Source of the DNA: a virus
IMG/VR virus record: IMGVR_UViG_3300005511_000066
Location: 1 to 26,305 of that record
Strand: one strand, 5' to 3'
DNA: 26,305 nucleotides
Positions 22,460 through 26,305 of the stretch are shown here, piece after piece. The number at the start of each line of letters is the position of its first letter. The first letter of the stretch is position 1. Under the pieces are notes generated by a model. The model had not been told where the DNA came from. It made no database searches and saw only the letters and a program-made list of their open reading frames with translations. The position numbers and the translations under genes are program-made.

Positions 22460-22923
22460 TGACCACAGTTGCCTATCGCGATGGCGTGCTCGCCTTCGAT
22501 GAGCAAATTACTTGGGGCGGCACGAAATGGGCGAAAGCTATCAAAGCTCGCCAGATCGGTGACATGATTGTGGCATGTTCAGGATGTTCAAGTATTTGCC
22601 ACTCTTACCTTGAATGGGTCTCCCAGAATCCGTCAAAAGTTCTCGATTTGGCCCCAGTGCAAGACTGGAAGCAGGGCGCCGAAAGAGACTTTGACGCCCT
22701 CATTATTACGCGTGACAGTATTTATTCACATGACGGGACGGGAAGACCTTATCCAGTGGATGCGCCGTTTCTGGCCATTGGAAGCGGCATGCAATTCGCG
22801 CTCGGTGCGATGGCGATGGGAGCGGATGCGGTGCAAGCAGTTCAAGCGGCAGCGACATTAGATAGCTCCACAGGTGGTGCGGTTCGCACTCTGCAAATGG
22901 AGGCAGCATGCCCATCCAAGTAG
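22459..22923 (+). CDS. HslV-like Ntn hydrolase (phage proteasome-like peptidase)
   Basis: 154 residues. TTVAYRDGVLAFDEQITWGG at the N-terminus matches the first strand of HslV/proteasome beta subunits: a threonine after the initiator Met would be the nucleophile, with Asp14 and Lys29 in the usual spacing. Later, FLAIGSGMQFALGAMAMGAD, then AVQAVQAAATLDSSTGGAVR, is the conserved helix-and-strand ending. Related single-subunit proteins occur in phages and plasmids, with no demonstrated substrate. No partner ATPase (HslU-like) is in the window. The gene is translationally coupled to the holin-like gene. Confidence 0.8.
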   Translation: MTTVAYRDGVLAFDEQITWGGTKWAKAIKARQIGDMIVACSGCSSICHSYLEWVSQNPSKVLDLAPVQDWKQGAERDFDALIITRDSIYSHDGTGRPYPVDAPFLAIGSGMQFALGAMAMGADAVQAVQAAATLDSSTGGAVRTLQMEAACPSK

Positions 22924-23072
22924 ATCCGCCCAAACGCGCCATAAGTTCGACCGCCGCAGTCGTCCTGGCTGTGCTTGGTGTGCTTGGGATCGTCGTCGCG
23001 ACCAACTGGCTGGCGCTTCCTCTAGTCGTCGTTATGGCCGCTGCCGTCGCAGGATATTTTCTTCACGGGTAG
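22908..23072 (+). CDS. Small two-helix membrane protein, 54 aa
   Basis: An ATG at 22908 follows GGAGG (22899-22903) and overlaps the end of the HslV-like gene. The product has a polar start (MPIQVDPPKRAISS) and two hydrophobic segments (AAVVLAVLGVLGIVVATNW; LALPLVVVMAAAVAGYFLHG). This is the shape of a small holin or antiholin. The ribosome site, overlap and hydrophobic pattern make a strong case that it is real. No family is recognised. Confidence 0.6.
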   Translation: MPIQVDPPKRAISSTAAVVLAVLGVLGIVVATNWLALPLVVVMAAAVAGYFLHG

Positions 23073-23332
23073 CTGTGGAGAAGTCGAATTAGTCGAAACC
23101 TGTTGGGCAGCGCCGATTACAGCGGGAAGTGGGGAATATGGGGATTGTGGGTACAGCGTGAAAATAGTTGTGCGAAATCAACAACGTAAGGAAAAACTGG
23201 GCGTCCAAAAATATGAACGAAAACCGAACGAGCACAGCTCGGTAATTTGTGCAGGCTTGTCAGAATCACATGAATTGAAGTAATGCGTAGCAGTAGCAGT
23301 GCACACATTCTTTTTTAAGGAGAAGTGCGCTC
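23073..23332. other. Intergenic stretch of 260 bases
   Basis: No supported gene is seen. It contains a hairpin CGAGC-ACA-GCTCG (about 23229-23241). A weak promoter-like pair, TTGTCA (23257-23262) and TAATGC (23281-23286), is spaced 18 bases apart, ahead of the small gene at 23333. TACAGCG occurs twice (about 23117 and 23153). Frames on both strands are short and have poor starts. It may hold the promoter for the next small gene. Confidence 0.3.
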
Positions 23333-23503
23333 ATGGAACAAAACTCCCTCGCATTTGAAGGCTTCGGCATCAAGGCAACGGCCTTGGGCGCATTGCCAGT
23401 CGCCGGGCTTCTGACGCTGCTAGCGATTTACATCATCACACGGACCATTCTGCGGCACCGGGAGGTTTCGCAACGGCCTCGGCGCAACAAGCTGCCGAAA
23501 TGA
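23333..23503 (+). CDS. Small single-pass membrane protein, 56 aa
   Basis: The ATG at 23333 follows AAGGAG (23317-23322). The product starts MEQNSLAFEGFGIKATALGA, has one clear membrane helix (LPVAGLLTLLAIYIITRTIL) and ends in a basic tail (RHREVSQRPRRNKLPK), giving an N-out, C-in topology. It is the last plus-strand gene before two minus-strand genes, and its stop runs into a shared terminator hairpin. No family is recognised. Confidence 0.6.
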   Translation: MEQNSLAFEGFGIKATALGALPVAGLLTLLAIYIITRTILRHREVSQRPRRNKLPK

Positions 23504-23526
23504 AAAGCCCCGCCAGAAGCGGGGTT
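23503..23526 (-). terminator. Terminator for the gp49/66-family gene
   Basis: On the minus strand AACCCCGC pairs with GCGGGGCT around a five-base loop, followed by TTTT. It ends the leftward transcript just after the stop at 23541. Read on the plus strand the same hairpin lies at the end of the 56-residue gene and could act for it too, though the T run is short. Confidence 0.8.
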
Positions 23527-23540
23527 GCCAACTAGTGTTT

Positions 23541-23846
23541 CTAGGCAGCAAGCTTGTCGCGGAGGGCGAAGCCCATCAGCGGCCAAATTTGACGGATTGC
23601 ATCTTCACGAGCGAATTTCTCGCCAAGCTCTTGGTTAAAGTTGTCCGGGTCAGCAGGAGCTGATTTACCGAGAACAACATATCCATTTTTCATGACCACA
23701 ACGGCGATGGTCATGTAATCGGCAGCAGCAGGCCGAATATAATCTACAGTTCCGATTGAATCCTCAATGTCCGCAAGAGAAACCCGGTGAGGCGTCTTTT
23801 GAACGGCGGCTGATTCAGCGTCGGAGATTTGCAGGGAAGAAGTCAT
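23541..23846 (-). CDS. Phage gp49/gp66 family protein
   Basis: 101 residues. The pattern VSLADIEDSIGTVDYIRPAA, then AVVVMKNGYVVLGKSAPADP and LGEKFAREDAIRQIWPLMGF (end ALRDKLAA), matches the N4 gp49/Sf6 gene 66 family. These are small soluble proteins of unknown role, widespread in phages and plasmids. It is read leftwards, away from the lysis genes, with its own terminator. The inverted repeat GTGCAG...CTGCAC upstream may be an operator. Confidence 0.85.
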   Translation of the reverse strand: MTSSLQISDAESAAVQKTPHRVSLADIEDSIGTVDYIRPAAADYMTIAVVVMKNGYVVLGKSAPADPDNFNQELGEKFAREDAIRQIWPLMGFALRDKLAA

Positions 23847-23872
23847 TTTCTATCATTTCATTGTTTCTACCT

Positions 23873-23892
23873 GTGCAGTAATAGGTCTGCAC
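23873..23892 (-). promoter_or_regulatory. Possible operator upstream of gp49/66 gene
   Basis: GTGCAG (23873-23878) and CTGCAC (23887-23892) form a perfect inverted repeat around eight bases. It lies 27 bases upstream of the start at 23846, where a promoter would be expected. The -35 and -10 boxes are not clear. Confidence 0.3.
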
Positions 23893-23900
23893 GAAAACAT

Positions 23901-23929
23901 CTTGCCACCTCTAGTTGAGAGGTGGCAAG
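23901..23929 (-). terminator. Terminator for ArdC gene
   Basis: A perfect 12-bp stem, CTTGCCACCTCT with AGAGGTGGCAAG, and a five-base loop. On the minus strand it is followed by ATGTTTTCG. It separates the ArdC transcript from the gp49/66 gene. Confidence 0.85.
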
Positions 23930-23938
23930 AAATTATCG

Positions 23939-24838
23939 CTACTCGGCAGCTTCACGCTGTTGCTGTTCTTCGACTTCCGGAAACGCCTTCCTCCAAAGCC
24001 AGTCTGATGCCTGTCCGGCATAGCTGGCCGCGTTGAAGATCGCCCGGTTGTCCTCCTTCAGAACCTTCAGCCAACTCTCGATGTAGCTGGCTGACCGGAA
24101 CGAGGCCGGGATGTCGAGCCGGGCGCAGAGGAAGGCAGAACCTAACTCGGCGCAAAGCTCTTCGCGGGCATAAGCGGTATCCCCGAACTTCTTCCCGAAT
24201 TGCCGGTCAAGGCGGTTCTTATGGCCGCTGGCATGGATCAATTCATGATTCATGGTTCCCCAGTAGGCTTCCTCGCTCTCGAACTGATTGGCATAGGGCA
24301 TGACCACCTCGTCGCCGCCCGGATAGTAGGCTGCGCGGTTGCCGCCGTTCTTGATCTTGATGCCGGTGCCCTTCACGAAGTCGGACGCCTTGGTGTAGAT
24401 CTCGACCTGGCTCTCAGGCCGCTCCTGCTGTTGCAGGTATTTCGCCGGGACATCGTCAAGCTGGTCCAGCCCGAAAACTGGGTAGGTCTTCACGATTGTC
24501 GTCTGCTTATCCTCCCCGGATTCCTCGTCCTTCTTCGTGCCGTGCTTGGTGAAGATGACGTGGGTTGCCTTCTCGCCCTTCCTGACCTTGGCACCGATGG
24601 CGTTGATCTGGTGGTAGGTGGCGTATTGCAGATTGCTGAAGCCCCGCTGTGACGCGGCAAGCCACAACAAGAGGATGTTTCCACCGCTATACATCCGGCC
24701 GGAAACTAGGTTGCTGGGTATCATGCCGACGCCCTTGAGCTTGGCATCCTTCCACGGGCGTACCCACGGCGGTGTGCCTTCCTCAATCTGGCGGATTACC
24801 TCGGCTGTGACCGACGCATAAAGATCTGCTGTTTTCAT
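23939..24838 (-). CDS. ardC: ArdC-type antirestriction protein
   Basis: 299 residues, the usual size of ArdC. Residues 1-125 are the N-terminal ssDNA-binding domain (DUF1738): YASVTAEVIRQIEEGTPPWV, then WKDAKLKGVGMIPSNLVSGR. The C-terminal half is a zincin metallopeptidase-like domain with HELIHASGH at 198-206 (zinc ligands His198, His202 and probably a glutamate near 227-231 in REELCAELGSAF). In conjugative plasmids ArdC protects incoming DNA from restriction in the new host. It is transcribed away from the coupling-protein gene. Its Shine-Dalgarno sits in a hairpin. Identification is firm from the motif and domain order. Confidence 0.93.
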   Translation of the reverse strand: MKTADLYASVTAEVIRQIEEGTPPWVRPWKDAKLKGVGMIPSNLVSGRMYSGGNILLLWLAASQRGFSNLQYATYHQINAIGAKVRKGEKATHVIFTKHGTKKDEESGEDKQTTIVKTYPVFGLDQLDDVPAKYLQQQERPESQVEIYTKASDFVKGTGIKIKNGGNRAAYYPGGDEVVMPYANQFESEEAYWGTMNHELIHASGHKNRLDRQFGKKFGDTAYAREELCAELGSAFLCARLDIPASFRSASYIESWLKVLKEDNRAIFNAASYAGQASDWLWRKAFPEVEEQQQREAAE

Positions 24839-24843
24839 GATTT

Positions 24844-24857
24844 GCCTCGCAAGAGGC
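24844..24857 (-). promoter_or_regulatory. Hairpin covering the ArdC ribosome binding site
   Basis: In the ArdC leader, GCCTC-TTGC-GAGGC (minus strand) folds so that the Shine-Dalgarno GAGG, about eight bases before the ATG at 24838, lies in the 3' arm. This should reduce translation until the hairpin is opened. Confidence 0.45.
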
Positions 24858-24869
24858 CGCGAAAGATCA

Positions 24870-24925
24870 TCTAGCCAAAGGTATCCCTCGGGCCTGCGAA
24901 AAGTGTGAAGATTGTTCTGGCTAGA
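24870..24925. promoter_or_regulatory. Inverted repeat between divergent conjugation genes
   Basis: TCTAGCCA (24870-24877) and TGGCTAGA (24918-24925) form a perfect eight-base inverted repeat, 40 bases apart, between ArdC and the coupling protein. It could be a divided operator controlling both promoters. No -35/-10 pair is certain. Confidence 0.35.
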
Positions 24926-24942
24926 CGTGAGAAGGTTACGCC

Positions 24943-26305
24943 ATGAAGTTCTATGAAGCCATTACTATATGGCCGCTTACGGTTGCTTGCCGTTTCTTTT
25001 GGTACTTCTTTATTTCCGTTTTGTGGAACTGCTGGGAGGCGCTTAGATTTCCCTACGCTACTTGGCAGAGGTACAAAAATCCTCCACAGCCTACCCACGG
25101 GAACGCTCGATACGCTGATTTCAAGACACTGCGGAAAAAGGGCTACCTGAAGCCTGTTGGATTCCTCGCCTGCATTCTCCGTAGGGGATATTTTGGCAAG
25201 CCTGTGAAGGTCTACACCCGTAGTGAGCGTAGCGTCCTGATTATGGCTCCCCCCGGAGCTGGGAAGTCGCAGCACATCATTGCCGACCTGAAAGACGTGG
25301 CTAAGAGACCCTATCCCGTACTTCCGTTCCTACTGGTCGGAGACGCCGGGAACGAGCTGTTCACAGCGACGGGACCGATATTCAAATCTGTCGGTTATCA
25401 ACTTTCAAAGATCGACGGCGTCGAGCCAGATCTTTTTACCAAGTACGACATTCTCAGCGGGCTCTCTCCCAAGTTCATCGACCGCTTCAAATTCCAGACA
25501 CGTCTGAAGGGCATCTGCGAGGCCATGGTCGCCGAAGAGCCCAATTCAAAGCATCCCCACTTCGTCCAGTTCGCAAGGCTTTTGCTCAAATGCGTGATCG
25601 CCGTCGATGTCCTCTACGAAGGCAACGCTCGGCCGATCTGTGACCTTGTCGATATCCTGTTCGATGACGAGGCGCGGGAGGAGATGCTCAAGCGGGCAAA
25701 GGCCTATAACGACGTCTTCATTTCAAAGACCCTGAAGACGATGCAGGATATGCAGAAGAACGGTGAGGGGGTTTCGATGATGAGCACGGCGCTTCGGAAG
25801 CTGGAGCCGTGGTCAGACCCGGCGATCCGGGAGATCACGACGTTCGGATACGATGAGAACGGAAAGTACTATCGCGGCTGGAACTTCACCCAGATGTACA
25901 GCCAGGAGAAACCGGTCGTCCTCTACATCCGAACTGGCTACGAGGACGTGGGCGGAGCGCTGGCGAGAATCATCTACAGCAACGCGGTGAATGAGGTCTC
26001 GGCTATCTGGGACGAAACCAACAAGCCGCTGCGCCGTGAGCTACTGATTTACGTTGACGAGGCCGGGTTGGCTGGCAACGTGTCAGCCTTCATCAAAGCG
26101 TTCAGCCGCCTGCGTAAGGTGTGGGTCCGACTCCGCCTGTGCTTTGTCGGCATGGACGAGCTGAAAAAGGTTTACCCTGACGATTACAAAACGCTTCTGA
26201 ACGGGTGCGACATGACCGTGTTTGGTGGCGGCAACGATACCGATCTTTTCAAATACGCAAGCGATCTCGCAGGGGAGTTCACGGTCCAGAGCAAGAGCGA
26301 GAGTG
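24943..26305 (+). CDS. VirD4/TraG-type coupling ATPase, cut by window end
   Basis: The frame stays open from the ATG at 24943 to the window edge (454 codons seen), so it is a partial gene. The first 35 residues are hydrophobic and tryptophan-rich (ITIWPLTVACRFFWYFFISV), a short membrane anchor. THGNARYADFKTLRKKGYL matches the conserved HGxARxA block of VirD4/TraG proteins. Walker A is APPGAGKS (residues 102-109), and Walker B is LLIYVDEAGLAG with Asp372 and Glu373. Coupling proteins bring the relaxase-bound DNA strand to a type IV secretion channel. GAGAAGG precedes the start. It is divergent from ArdC. No relaxase or secretion genes are in view. Confidence 0.88.
   Translation, partial: MKFYEAITIWPLTVACRFFWYFFISVLWNCWEALRFPYATWQRYKNPPQPTHGNARYADFKTLRKKGYLKPVGFLACILRRGYFGKPVKVYTRSERSVLIMAPPGAGKSQHIIADLKDVAKRPYPVLPFLLVGDAGNELFTATGPIFKSVGYQLSKIDGVEPDLFTKYDILSGLSPKFIDRFKFQTRLKGICEAMVAEEPNSKHPHFVQFARLLLKCVIAVDVLYEGNARPICDLVDILFDDEAREEMLKRAKAYNDVFISKTLKTMQDMQKNGEGVSMMSTALRKLEPWSDPAIREITTFGYDENGKYYRGWNFTQMYSQEKPVVLYIRTGYEDVGGALARIIYSNAVNEVSAIWDETNKPLRRELLIYVDEAGLAGNVSAFIKAFSRLRKVWVRLRLCFVGMDELKKVYPDDYKTLLNGCDMTVFGGGNDTDLFKYASDLAGEFTVQSKSES

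Noticed and set aside
1-26305. tRNA genes, CRISPR repeats, insertion sequences or long direct repeats.
   Set aside because: None were found by reading both strands; only short repeats and hairpins are present. A computed search would be needed to exclude weak cases.

Overview
The window reads as the late (virion and lysis) half of a P22-like short-tailed phage genome, sitting directly beside plasmid-type genes. Gene families, codon choice and the moderately high GC point to an alphaproteobacterial host, with rhizobia or acetic-acid bacteria among the possibilities. This is inference; nothing in the window fixes the genus. No integrase, replication gene, tRNA, CRISPR array or insertion sequence is visible.

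Layout. 1-2550: a tightly overlapped plus-strand cassette of small accessory genes: membrane microproteins, two helix-turn-helix proteins, a DUF3307 membrane protein and a lipoprotein. 2571-2699: a candidate structured RNA ending in a terminator. 2708-3355: a lone minus-strand membrane protein. 3437-9391: DNA packaging and head genes (small and large terminase, a small alanine/lysine-rich protein, portal, acidic scaffold, major capsid protein). 9426-12230: a small head protein, a frameshifted gp4-like head-completion gene and a gp10-like tail hub. 12235-17137: an exported fibre-like protein and three ejection proteins, the last with a lytic transglycosylase domain. 17153-21361: a small fibre, a 749-residue tailspike with a GH5 endoglucanase domain, and two exported proteins. 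21354-23503: lysis-type genes (coiled-coil protein, DUF5675, holin-like protein, HslV-like Ntn hydrolase, two tiny membrane proteins). 23541-24838: minus-strand gp49/66-family protein and an ArdC antirestriction protein. 24943 to the right edge: a VirD4/TraG-type conjugative coupling ATPase, cut by the window end.

How it fits together. The order portal, scaffold, coat, gp4, gp10, three ejection proteins, tailspike follows P22. The tailspike would let the virion cut through a beta-glucan or cellulose layer, the transglycosylase would open peptidoglycan during DNA entry, and the lysis genes would release progeny. ArdC and the coupling protein belong to conjugation, so the element may be a phage-plasmid or a prophage resident on a conjugative plasmid.

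Three things bear on whether the phage is functional: the portal frame has no usable start codon at its natural N-terminus, the gp4-like gene is broken by an apparent one-base deletion, and the large terminase seems to lack its third nuclease aspartate. These could mean decay, sequencing error or unusual biology.
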